Shown here piece after piece: positions 18,455-25,489 of a stretch of DNA of 64,000 nt. Source of the DNA: Nocardia iowensis. Lineage in GTDB: Bacteria; Actinomycetota; Actinomycetes; Mycobacteriales; Mycobacteriaceae. Location of the stretch: positions 6,200,001-6,264,000 of the forward strand of contig NZ_CP078145.1 of the NCBI RefSeq assembly GCF_019222765.1, given 5' to 3'. The position numbers and the translations under genes are program-made. Numbering within the stretch: the first letter of the stretch is position 1; every line of letters starts with the position of its first letter. The notes under the pieces are model-generated. The model worked only from the letters and a program-made list of their open reading frames with translations. It was not told the DNA's origin and did not search any database.

Positions 18455-18814
18455 CTACTTCGCGAGCTGAGCGAACACGCCGTCCGGACCGGGCTGGAAC
18501 TCCTCGACGGCGATGACCGCGCCGGTCGGCAGCGGCCCGTACAGGTGCGGGAAGAGCATCGAGTCCGGGTCGGTCGGCACGCCGGGCTCCCACTTGACCG
18601 GCGCGCCGAGGCGGGCCGGATCGAGTCGCAGCAGCACCAGATCGCGGCGGCCCGCGAAGAGCCGGTTGGCGGGCAGGTGCGCCTGCTGCGGCGCGGACAG
18701 ATGGATGAACCCCACCTCGTCGAGCGAGGGCGCGCGGTACTCGCCCGTTTGCCGAGCGGAAAGCCACTCGCCCAAAGTGCATATGTGAACAAGCGTGTGA
18801 GTGTCGTGGGTCAC
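18455..18814 (-). CDS. DUF952 family protein
   Basis: The 119-residue cytosolic protein matches DUF952: 'LVHICTLGEWLSARQTGEYRAPSLDEVGFIHLS', 'VLLRLDPARLGAPVKWEPG' and 'FPHLYGPLPTGAVIAVEEF'. The fold is related to ADP-ribosyltransferase-like proteins, but activity is not established. The GTG at 18814 has GGGAG 7 nt upstream and gives the family length; the frame is open to 18943 without other support. It ends one base from the convergent response regulator. Confidence 0.8.
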   Translation of the reverse strand: MTHDTHTLVHICTLGEWLSARQTGEYRAPSLDEVGFIHLSAPQQAHLPANRLFAGRRDLVLLRLDPARLGAPVKWEPGVPTDPDSMLFPHLYGPLPTGAVIAVEEFQPGPDGVFAQLAK

Positions 18815-18947
18815 GGGTAATCTCCCGGTAGACAACTGGATCGGCCTGTTCGAGGTGGTGACCAAACGGAGTTCGTAGCGTGACCTGGCATGTTCGCCTG
18901 TAGCGAAATCCCTGGTCGTGTTATCGAAAACACACAGAATCACTTAC

Positions 18948-18976
18948 GGGAACAAAGCCCCCGTCCCGAACGTCTG
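18948..18976 (+). promoter_or_regulatory. Candidate ECF-type promoter before the small zinc-ribbon gene
   Basis: GGGAAC (18948-18953) and CGTCTG (18971-18976) are separated by 17 nt, the shape recognised by SigE/SigH-type ECF factors. The spacing equals that of the sigB candidate promoter. The transcript would have a leader of about 100 nt. Confidence 0.4.
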
Positions 18977-19086
18977 ACAGAGTAGTCATACCACTGCTGG
19001 GAAGTAGCGGTAGCGAGCCCGCGGAGTGACCACGGGCCCCACACCAGGCAAACGGTCTGTGAACCGGGAGCCAGGACGGAGGAGTC

Positions 19087-19281
19087 ATGCCAGGAACCCT
19101 GACTAGCACCCCACTGACCGCGGTCGATCGTTGCGACCGCTGCGGGGCGGCAGCACGAGTGCGCGCCGTTCTGCCCGCAGGTGGAGAGTTGCTCTTCTGC
19201 CAGCACCACGCGAACGAACACATGGATCGACTGCGTGAGTTGGAAGCCGTGATCGATACGGCGTCCGCTCCCGCCCTCTGA
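19087..19281 (+). CDS. DUF7455 small zinc-ribbon-like protein
   Basis: The 64-residue protein has Cys-x2-Cys in 'VDRCDRCGAAARVRAVLP' and Cys-x2-His in 'LLFCQHHANEHM', which can form one zinc site. It belongs to the actinobacterial DUF7455 group of unknown function. GGAGGAG precedes the ATG by 3 nt. It stands alone, with 272 nt of non-coding DNA before it that carries a candidate ECF promoter. Confidence 0.8.
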   Translation: MPGTLTSTPLTAVDRCDRCGAAARVRAVLPAGGELLFCQHHANEHMDRLRELEAVIDTASAPAL

Positions 19282-19329
19282 TCAACTCCTCGCGTCCTGA
19301 CACAACAACATCCGACAACAGAACACCGT

Positions 19330-20127
19330 TTACCGCAGCGGGCGATCCACGGATCGCCCGCTGTTGGTGTGTCCGGGGACCTTCAGCTCGCCGAGGATCC
19401 CATCCAGCAGGCGGTTGAGGCCGTACTCGAAGGCACCGGCCGGGTCCGCGGGGGCTTGATACAGCTCGCCGACCGCCGTGCCGACGCGCGACGACAAAGG
19501 GAACGAATCGGACGGCATGGCCTCGGTGAGCAAGGGTCCGTGCACCTCCCACCACTGGCTATCGGTCATCACCTGCGTGTCGCGGTGCGCGGCGACCGCC
19601 ATGCGGGCGTTGCCGGTGGCGAACTCCGACAGCACGGCGATCACCCGGTCCATCGCGACGTCCGACAGGCCGATCCCGTCGATGGCCGCCAGCTGCCGCT
19701 CGTAGCGGCGCATCCGGCCGGGGCCGATCACCAGACGCCACGGCGACACCTCCAGCAGCCACGGATGCGCGATCAGCTCGGCCCGCGCCTGCCTGCCGAC
19801 GGCGGCCATCCGCTCGCGTACCGGCAAGTGCGGTGAGATGGGCGCGTCCTCGTCGGCCACGGCGTCGACCATCAGCACCGTCAGCGCGTCCTTGCTCGGC
19901 ACGTAGGTGTACAGGCTCATCGGGCGCAGGCCCAGCTCGGCCGCTACCGCGCGAATGGACACCTTCGCGTACCCGTCACGGTCGGCCAGGGCGACCGCCG
20001 CGTCGACCACGGCGTCGACGCTGACGGTCTGTTTCGGCCCCCGCCCGCCCGGTCGTGGCGGAAGCTCGTGCCGCCACAGCAGACCCACCAACTGTTTCGC
20101 CTGTTCGACGGCGGATTCATCGGCCAC
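19330..20127 (-). CDS. TetR-family regulator with TetR_C-type ligand domain
   Basis: The 265-residue protein has an N-terminal extension, a helix-turn-helix at about residues 35-85 ('VDAAVALADRDGYAKVSIRAVAAELGLRPMSLYTYVPSKDAL', broken between helices) and a C-terminal region resembling TetR_C ('HPWLLEVSPWRLVIGPGRMRRYE'). The GTG at 20127 is preceded by GAGGAG with 5 nt spacing. It is divergent from the SNF2 helicase gene, and two GTAC-type direct repeats lie in the 79-nt gap. Confidence 0.87.
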   Translation of the reverse strand: MADESAVEQAKQLVGLLWRHELPPRPGGRGPKQTVSVDAVVDAAVALADRDGYAKVSIRAVAAELGLRPMSLYTYVPSKDALTVLMVDAVADEDAPISPHLPVRERMAAVGRQARAELIAHPWLLEVSPWRLVIGPGRMRRYERQLAAIDGIGLSDVAMDRVIAVLSEFATGNARMAVAAHRDTQVMTDSQWWEVHGPLLTEAMPSDSFPLSSRVGTAVGELYQAPADPAGAFEYGLNRLLDGILGELKVPGHTNSGRSVDRPLR

Positions 20128-20149
20128 GGGACTCCTCGGAACAAACTCG

Positions 20150-20180
20150 GTACTCTGTACGTTGTTCAGATACTTCGTAC
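20150..20180. promoter_or_regulatory. Pair of 11-bp GTAC-type repeats, probable TetR operator
   Basis: GTACTCTGTAC (20150-20160) and ATACTTCGTAC (20170-20180) are direct repeats, 8 of 11 identical, exactly 20 bp apart, which is about two helical turns. The first is flanked by GTAC at both ends. They occupy the gap between the TetR gene and the divergent helicase gene. Confidence 0.5.
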
Positions 20181-20206
20181 ACCATACGCCGATAAAGGGG
20201 TTAGCT

Positions 20207-21979
20207 CTGCGCAGCACACAGGCCACCTATCTGCCCGACCGTCACATATTCGCGCTGTGGACCTGGACCGGGCAGCACATCGGGCCCGCACCGGCCTCGT
20301 TCGGCGAGCGGGAGACCGTCGCACTCGCGGTACCCGTCGGCGCGGACGGCGCGATCGAGGTCGCCGACGTCGACTGCGCGTTGATCGATCCCGAGGCGTT
20401 CGCCGCACTGGACATCACCGACGCGGGGCCGTCGGTGCGCGGCTGGCGTACGACGCTGCGGGACGACTGCGACGTCGAGCTGCCGATCGCGGCGAACGCC
20501 GTGCCCAACGCGGCGGGTACCTCGATCGTGTCCGTTGAGCGCGCGATCCGGACATTGCGCGAAACGCAGTCCGTCGCCGCGGAATTGCGTTCGGCCCTGA
20601 AAGCCGATCTGCGGCCCTATCAGGTGCGCGGGGTCAGCTGGCTGCGGGAAACCACCGCGGCGCACGGAGGGGCCGTGCTGGCCGACGAGATGGGGCTCGG
20701 AAAGACGGTGCAGACCATCGGCTTTCTGCTCGGCAGGGCTGCGGGTGGACCACAGGTCGTCGTGTGCCCGACCTCGCTGGTGGGCAACTGGGCGCATGAG
20801 ATCGACCGGTTCGCGCCCGCGCTACGGGTAGTGGTGTGGCGCGGTGGGCCGCTCGACGCCGCCGCGGGGAGCGTCGTCGTCACCGGGTATCCGACGCTGC
20901 GACTGCACGGGCAGCTGCTCGACGATCAGCATTGGGCGACCGCGGTTTTCGATGAGGCGCAGGCGTTGAAGAATCCGCGCACGCAGCTCGCCAAGGCGGC
21001 CAGGGCGCTGGACGCCGAGGTGAGTGTCGCGTTGACCGGCACGCCGGTGGAGAACCATCTCGAAGAGCTGTGGGCGCTGCTGAACCTGGTGACGCCCAGG
21101 CTGTTCGGGCACAAGACGCAGTTCCGGCGGCGGTTCGTCCGCCCGATCCAGGAGGGTTCCGCGGCCGCGGCGGCGCGGTTACAGGACGCCATCGAACCGG
21201 TGGTCCTCGCGCGCAAGAAGGCGCAGGTCGCCGCGTCGCTGCCAGCGAAGATGCACACCGACCTGCTGTGCGATCTCACCGGCGAACAGGAAGAGCTCTA
21301 CGACAAGCTGCTCGATCGCGCCATCGACGACGGATTCGGTTCCGGCGTAGAGCGACAGGGCCGAGTGCTGGCGGCGCTCACCGCGCTCAAGCAGGTCTGC
21401 AACCACCCCGGCCTGGTCACCGGCGAGCTCACCGAGCTGGCAGGCCGGTCCGGAAAGCTCGATCTGTGCACCGATATTCTGGCCAACAACCTCGAGACGG
21501 GCGCTCCGACACTGATTTTCACCCAGTATCGGCAGTCCGGTGAGCTGCTGGTCCGCCATCTCGCCGAGCAGTTCGGGATCGCCGCCCCGTTCTTCCACGG
21601 TGGCCTGAACCAGGCCGAGCGCGCCGCCATCGTGACCGGATTCCAAGCCGAGGACGGGCCGCCCGTGCTCGTGCTCAGCCTGCGCGCGGCAGGCACTGGG
21701 CTCACCCTGACCCGCGCCGCCGACGTCATCCACTTCGACCGTTGGTGGAACCCGGCGGTGGAGGCGCAGGCGTCGGACCGGGCGCACCGCATCGGACAGA
21801 CCCGCACCGTCACCGTCACCACCCTCACCTCGACCACCACCGTCGAAGAGCACATCGCCCGCATGCACGACCGCAAGTCCGCGCTCTCCGATCTCGGCGA
21901 CTCGGCCGGCATCGCCGCGCTGGCCCGCCTCGACGACGACCAACTCGTCGAAATCCTGCGCCGGAAGAGGGAAAACTGA
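20207..21979 (+). CDS. SNF2-family DEAD/DEAH helicase, short HelZ-like form
   Basis: The protein (590 residues from this start) carries both RecA-like lobes of a SNF2 ATPase: Walker A 'LADEMGLGKTVQTIGF', box II 'VFDEAQALKNP', 'LTGTPVENHLEELWALLNL', and C-terminal motifs 'IFTQYRQSGELLVRHL', 'LSLRAAGTGLTLTRAADVIHFDRWWNPAVE' (split) and 'SDRAHRIGQT'. It lacks the several-hundred-residue N-terminal region of full-length HelZ-type proteins. No ATG or GTG exists near the likely N-terminus. A CTG at 20207 with AAAGGGG 6 nt upstream is the best start seen, and a TTG at 20162 is the alternative. Its stop overlaps the SWIM gene by one base. Confidence 0.85.
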   Translation: MRSTQATYLPDRHIFALWTWTGQHIGPAPASFGERETVALAVPVGADGAIEVADVDCALIDPEAFAALDITDAGPSVRGWRTTLRDDCDVELPIAANAVPNAAGTSIVSVERAIRTLRETQSVAAELRSALKADLRPYQVRGVSWLRETTAAHGGAVLADEMGLGKTVQTIGFLLGRAAGGPQVVVCPTSLVGNWAHEIDRFAPALRVVVWRGGPLDAAAGSVVVTGYPTLRLHGQLLDDQHWATAVFDEAQALKNPRTQLAKAARALDAEVSVALTGTPVENHLEELWALLNLVTPRLFGHKTQFRRRFVRPIQEGSAAAAARLQDAIEPVVLARKKAQVAASLPAKMHTDLLCDLTGEQEELYDKLLDRAIDDGFGSGVERQGRVLAALTALKQVCNHPGLVTGELTELAGRSGKLDLCTDILANNLETGAPTLIFTQYRQSGELLVRHLAEQFGIAAPFFHGGLNQAERAAIVTGFQAEDGPPVLVLSLRAAGTGLTLTRAADVIHFDRWWNPAVEAQASDRAHRIGQTRTVTVTTLTSTTTVEEHIARMHDRKSALSDLGDSAGIAALARLDDDQLVEILRRKREN

Positions 21980-22542
21980 TGGCGGACAACGAATTCGGCT
22001 ACACCAAGTGGGGCATGGACTGGGTGCGGCTGGCCGAGCCGATTCGCCAGACCCGGCCCGACCCACTGCTCCCCCGGGCCCGCAGCGTCGCCCGCAACGG
22101 CGGCGTGCAGATCACCATCGAAGGGCGCGTCGTGCGCGCCGCCATCCATCGCGGTAACGAGGCGTCGGTGACCCACCTCGAGGTGGCGCCGCTGCCGCGC
22201 GCGGCGATCACCGCGATCGGCGAGCTCATCCCGGATACGGCGGTCCTCACCGATGAGATGCACCAGGCGGTGGTCGCGGCGGGCGTCACCCTCGCGCCGG
22301 TGCTGGCCGGTACCGACTGCTCGTGCAAGGCGCGGTCAGCGCGGTGCCTGCATGTGCTGGCCGTGTTCTATGACATGGCGCGGCGGGTGGACGAGAACCC
22401 GCGGCTCGCCTTGGAGGTGCAGGGGTATTTCCGAGGCGCACAGGATGATTCGCCCGTGGCGGCAGAAGTGCCGCGGTGGGTGCCGATCAACGCGCTCGAC
22501 CCGGCGGACTACTTCGGGGAGCTGTCGCCGACACCGGCCTGA
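21979..22542 (+). CDS. SWIM zinc-finger protein, helicase partner
   Basis: The 187-residue product has a SWIM-type zinc motif C-x-C-x7-C-x-H at 'DCSCKARSARCLHVLAVFY' (about residues 113-131). SWIM proteins of this type are commonly encoded next to SNF2 helicases and are thought to help bind DNA or partner proteins. The ATG overlaps the helicase stop (TGATG), so the two are coupled. N-terminal 'FGYTKWGMDWVRLAEP' is typical of the family. Confidence 0.85.
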   Translation: MADNEFGYTKWGMDWVRLAEPIRQTRPDPLLPRARSVARNGGVQITIEGRVVRAAIHRGNEASVTHLEVAPLPRAAITAIGELIPDTAVLTDEMHQAVVAAGVTLAPVLAGTDCSCKARSARCLHVLAVFYDMARRVDENPRLALEVQGYFRGAQDDSPVAAEVPRWVPINALDPADYFGELSPTPA

Positions 22543-22561
22543 TCGGGCGCGGGTTCGCCGT

Positions 22562-23131
22562 TCAGCTCGGGCGGCGGGCTCGGAATCGGAAACTCGTTGT
22601 GCCGGTTTCTATTTCGACATCGGTGAAGCCGATGCGCGTCAATCGGTCGGCGGCGGTCTCCGGGGGTACCGGTACGCAGGTGTCGCCGAGGTGGATCAGC
22701 CGGAACATTCGGCTGTCGATTCCGTCGCTGCCCGCGAAGACGCCGCCGGGGCGCAGGACGCGCAGTGCGTCGGCGAACAGCGCGTCCTGCTGACTGGGGG
22801 TCGGCACGTGGTGCAGCATCGTGAAGCACACCACCGAATCGAATTGCCGTGGCGGGAACGGCATGTCGGCGCCGTCGCCGTCCACCACGGTGATCGCCGA
22901 ACCGTGCCGGGTGCGCAGGCGGGCGGCGAGGACCGGGTCGATCTCGACGCCGGTGAGGGTGTCGGCGCGGTCGAGCAGCGCGCGCACGTTCGCACCGTAG
23001 CCGGGGCCGATCTCCAACGCCGAGGCCCCGAGATCCAGTCCGGACAGCGCCCACGGCACGATCCGCGTCGCACTGGCTCGTTCCCACATCGCTGAGCGGC
23101 AGAGCAGTCGGTGCAAGAGGTTCATCGCCAT
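22562..23131 (-). CDS. Class I SAM-dependent methyltransferase
   Basis: The 189-residue protein has SAM-binding motif I 'ALEIGPGYGANVRALL' (about residues 37-52), an acidic residue ending strand 2 ('LTGVEIDP'), and motifs 'GDGADMPFPPRQFDSVVCFTMLHHV' (split) and 'RVLRPGGVFAGSDGI', typical of ubiquinone/menaquinone-methyltransferase-like enzymes. The substrate is unknown. Three ATG codons are close together; the one at 23131 is chosen because a TAGCGT box lies 7 nt upstream. It is divergent from the AraC gene. Confidence 0.85.
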   Translation of the reverse strand: MAMNLLHRLLCRSAMWERASATRIVPWALSGLDLGASALEIGPGYGANVRALLDRADTLTGVEIDPVLAARLRTRHGSAITVVDGDGADMPFPPRQFDSVVCFTMLHHVPTPSQQDALFADALRVLRPGGVFAGSDGIDSRMFRLIHLGDTCVPVPPETAADRLTRIGFTDVEIETGTTSFRFRARRPS

Positions 23132-23138
23132 GCCCATG

Positions 23139-23144
23139 ACGCTA
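23139..23144 (-). promoter_or_regulatory. Predicted -10 box, leaderless methyltransferase gene
   Basis: On the minus strand TAGCGT lies 7 nt before the ATG at 23131 and no Shine-Dalgarno is visible. Confidence 0.45.
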
Positions 23145-23172
23145 GGAGCGGACAACCGTGACCACGAGCGGC

Positions 23173-23178
23173 TACGGT
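23173..23178 (+). promoter_or_regulatory. Predicted -10 box, leaderless AraC gene
   Basis: TACGGT ends 8 nt before the GTG at 23187. It is back to back with the methyltransferase promoter in a 55-nt divergent gap. Confidence 0.5.
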
Positions 23179-23186
23179 GACATATT

Positions 23187-23954
23187 GTGTCGCAGAACGG
23201 CCAATCTTCGGTACACGGGGTCCCGCCAGGGGCCACGGCGATGGTGTTCGGTGCCGGGGTACTGCCCGCCGGACACTGGTTCGACACGCACGAGCATCCG
23301 CAGCACCAGATCGCCTGGGCCGCACGGGGAGTCATCGCCGTCGAGGTGGCCGACGACCGCTGGGTACTGCCCCCGACGCGAGCGCTGTGGATCCCCGGCG
23401 GCACCCGGCACCGCACGGGTAGCGCCGACGGCGCGGAAATGCGCGGCATCTACGTTGAGCCCGAGCGATGCCCGGTGACCTTCACCGCGCCGACCATGCT
23501 GCGCGTCACCCGCCTGCTGCACGAGTTGTTCGACCATCTCGGAGCATCCGCCACCGCCGCCGCGCGCCGCGAACGCGCGGAGGCGGTGGTCTTCGATCTG
23601 CTCGAGCCGGTCGAGGTGATCCCCATCGGCGCCCACCGCCCCACCGACACCCGCGCGAGGCAGGTGGCCGACGCACTGACCGACGATCCCGCCGACCCGC
23701 GCACCCTGGCAGAGTTCGCGGCGGCCGCCGCGACCAGCCCGCGCACCCTGGCCCGCTTGTTCATCGCGGAAACCGGAATCACCTTCGGCCAGTGGCGAAC
23801 CCAGATCCGCCTGGCCAGCTCGCTACCGCTGCTCGCCGCCGGACTGCCGATCGCCCGCATCGCGGGCCGAGTCGGCTACGCCACCCCGAGCGCCTACGTC
23901 GCGGCGTTCCGCCGTGCTGTCGGCGTCTCCCCCGGTCGCTACTTCTCGGGATAG
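23187..23954 (+). CDS. AraC-family regulator with N-terminal cupin domain
   Basis: The 255-residue protein has an N-terminal cupin ('HWFDTHEHPQHQIAWAARG', 'ALWIPGGTRHRTG') and a C-terminal double helix-turn-helix ('TLAEFAAAAATSPRTLARLF', 'PIARIAGRVGYATPSAYVAAFRRAVGVSPGRY', split). This is the layout of repressor/activator AraC proteins that sense small ligands through the cupin. It shares a short divergent promoter region with the methyltransferase gene and may control it. Confidence 0.9.
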   Translation: MSQNGQSSVHGVPPGATAMVFGAGVLPAGHWFDTHEHPQHQIAWAARGVIAVEVADDRWVLPPTRALWIPGGTRHRTGSADGAEMRGIYVEPERCPVTFTAPTMLRVTRLLHELFDHLGASATAAARRERAEAVVFDLLEPVEVIPIGAHRPTDTRARQVADALTDDPADPRTLAEFAAAAATSPRTLARLFIAETGITFGQWRTQIRLASSLPLLAAGLPIARIAGRVGYATPSAYVAAFRRAVGVSPGRYFSG

Positions 23955-23997
23955 TCCGGCATCATGGCCCATCGACGGGACAACTGATTTCGTCCGG

Positions 23998-24738
23998 TCA
24001 AGCGTTGGTGCCGCCGTCGACGGTGAAGATCGCGCCGGTGACGCTGCGGCCGGAGTCGCCCGCGAGAAATGCCACCATCTCCGCCATATCCTCCGGCTTC
24101 GCGAAACGGCCGAGTGCGGTGAGTGCGATCTGCGCGTCGTAGTGCCCGCCGTCGACCGGATTCATGTCCGTCACAGTGGATCCCGGTTGCAGCAGGTTCA
24201 CGGTGATGTCCCGGGGACCGAGTTCGCGCGCGAGTGCCTTGGTGAATCCGTTCAGCGCCGACTTACTCAGGTTGTAGAGCGAGAGACCACCGAAGGGGGC
24301 GTGCTCGGACAGGTTGGTGCCGACGCTGATGATCCGGCCACCACCGGTCATGTGCGCCACCGCGGCCTGCGCGCCGACGAACGCGGCCCGCGCATGGATG
24401 TTCAACGCGCGGTCGACCTCCTCGACGGTGAATTCCTCGAACGGTTTCGCCGGGAAGATGCCCGCGTTGTTCACCAGGACGTCGAGACGGCCCAGCTCGC
24501 TCGCGGTCTGGTTCACCGCGGCAACAACCTCCCCCGCGTCGGCACTGTCCGCCCGGATCGCCACGGCCCGGCGACCGAGCGATTCGATCTCCGCCGCAAC
24601 GGCTTTCGCCTGCACCTCGGCGCTCTGATAGGTGATCGCCACGTCGGCGCCATCGGCGGCCAGCTTGCGTGCGATTGCCGCGCCGATGCCTCGGCTGCCG
24701 CCGGTCACCAGTGCCACCTTGCCCGTGAGATCCGACAT
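23998..24738 (-). CDS. SDR-family oxidoreductase
   Basis: The 246-residue classical short-chain dehydrogenase has the NAD(P)-binding motif 'VTGGSRGIGAAIA' (TGxxxGxG), 'VLVNNAGIF', catalytic Ser in 'IISVGTNLSEHA' and the Tyr-x3-Lys pair in 'LYNLSKSALNGF'. The C-terminal 'VTGAIFTVDGGTNA' is typical of FabG-like enzymes. The substrate is unknown. The ATG at 24738 has GGAGGA upstream. It is divergent from a TetR gene, and a shared inverted repeat suggests that regulator controls it. Confidence 0.92.
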   Translation of the reverse strand: MSDLTGKVALVTGGSRGIGAAIARKLAADGADVAITYQSAEVQAKAVAAEIESLGRRAVAIRADSADAGEVVAAVNQTASELGRLDVLVNNAGIFPAKPFEEFTVEEVDRALNIHARAAFVGAQAAVAHMTGGGRIISVGTNLSEHAPFGGLSLYNLSKSALNGFTKALARELGPRDITVNLLQPGSTVTDMNPVDGGHYDAQIALTALGRFAKPEDMAEMVAFLAGDSGRSVTGAIFTVDGGTNA

Positions 24739-24753
24739 CGGTAGTCCTCCAAA

Positions 24754-24833
24754 TTCTGTGTCGATCAGTACATAAATAGCTAAGCGCATGAAGGCCACGG
24801 CGTCAAGGGGTATATTTAACGTTCGACACAGAA
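24754..24833. promoter_or_regulatory. Divergent promoter region with 11-bp inverted repeat
   Basis: TTCTGTGTCGA (24754-24764) and TCGACACAGAA (24823-24833) are exact reverse complements, one close upstream of the SDR start (24738) and one close upstream of the TetR start (24844). The AT-rich DNA between them (around 24769-24820) would hold both -10 boxes. The arms are likely binding sites for the TetR protein. Confidence 0.55.
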
Positions 24834-24843
24834 AGGACCGACC

Positions 24844-25443
24844 ATGGCCGAACGGGGACGACCGCGCGCCTTCGACCGCACCGACGCGTTGCGCCGCGCC
24901 ATGGAGGTGTTCTGGGAACACGGCTACGAGGGCTCGTCGATGAGCGACCTCACCTCCGCGATGGGCATCAATTCGCCGAGCCTGTATGCCGCGTTCGGCG
25001 GCAAGGAGGCACTGTTCCGGGCTGCCGTCGAGCTCTACGGGCAGACCGATGGCGGGTACACCGAGCGGGCGTTGCGCGAGGAGCCGACGGCGCGGGCCGC
25101 CATCGAAGCGATGTTGCGGGACAACGCGATCGCCTACACCGTCGAGGACAAACCGCACGGCTGCATGGTCGTGCTCGCCGGGTCCACCTACACGACGCGG
25201 AGCGAGAGCATTCGCGACTTCCTCGTCGAAAAACGGTTGGAGACAACCGAAGACATTCGTCGTCGACTGGACCGCGGTGTCGCGGAGGGTGATCTGACGG
25301 CCGAGGCCGACACCGCCGCACTGGCCCGCTTCTACACCACCGTGCTGTACGGTCTGTCGATCCAGGCCCGGGACGGTGCGTCGTTGGCGGAACTGACACA
25401 GTCCATCGACTGCGCGATGGCCGCTTGGCCCACGTCTGCCTGA
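24844..25443 (+). CDS. TetR/AcrR-family regulator
   Basis: The 199-residue protein has the helix-turn-helix at about residues 12-57 ('ALRRAMEVFWEHGYEGSSMSDLTSAMGINSPSLYAAFGGKEALF', split between helices) and a C-terminal domain with 'HGCMVVLAGSTY' and 'ALARFYTTVLYGLSIQARDGAS', which is common among TetR regulators next to SDR genes. GAAAGGA precedes the ATG. It is divergent from the SDR gene and shares an inverted repeat with it. Confidence 0.92.
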   Translation: MAERGRPRAFDRTDALRRAMEVFWEHGYEGSSMSDLTSAMGINSPSLYAAFGGKEALFRAAVELYGQTDGGYTERALREEPTARAAIEAMLRDNAIAYTVEDKPHGCMVVLAGSTYTTRSESIRDFLVEKRLETTEDIRRRLDRGVAEGDLTAEADTAALARFYTTVLYGLSIQARDGASLAELTQSIDCAMAAWPTSA

Positions 25444-25489
25444 GCTAGGCGAATCCCTTGGCACTAGGCCGGATTCACGACCTACGCTG

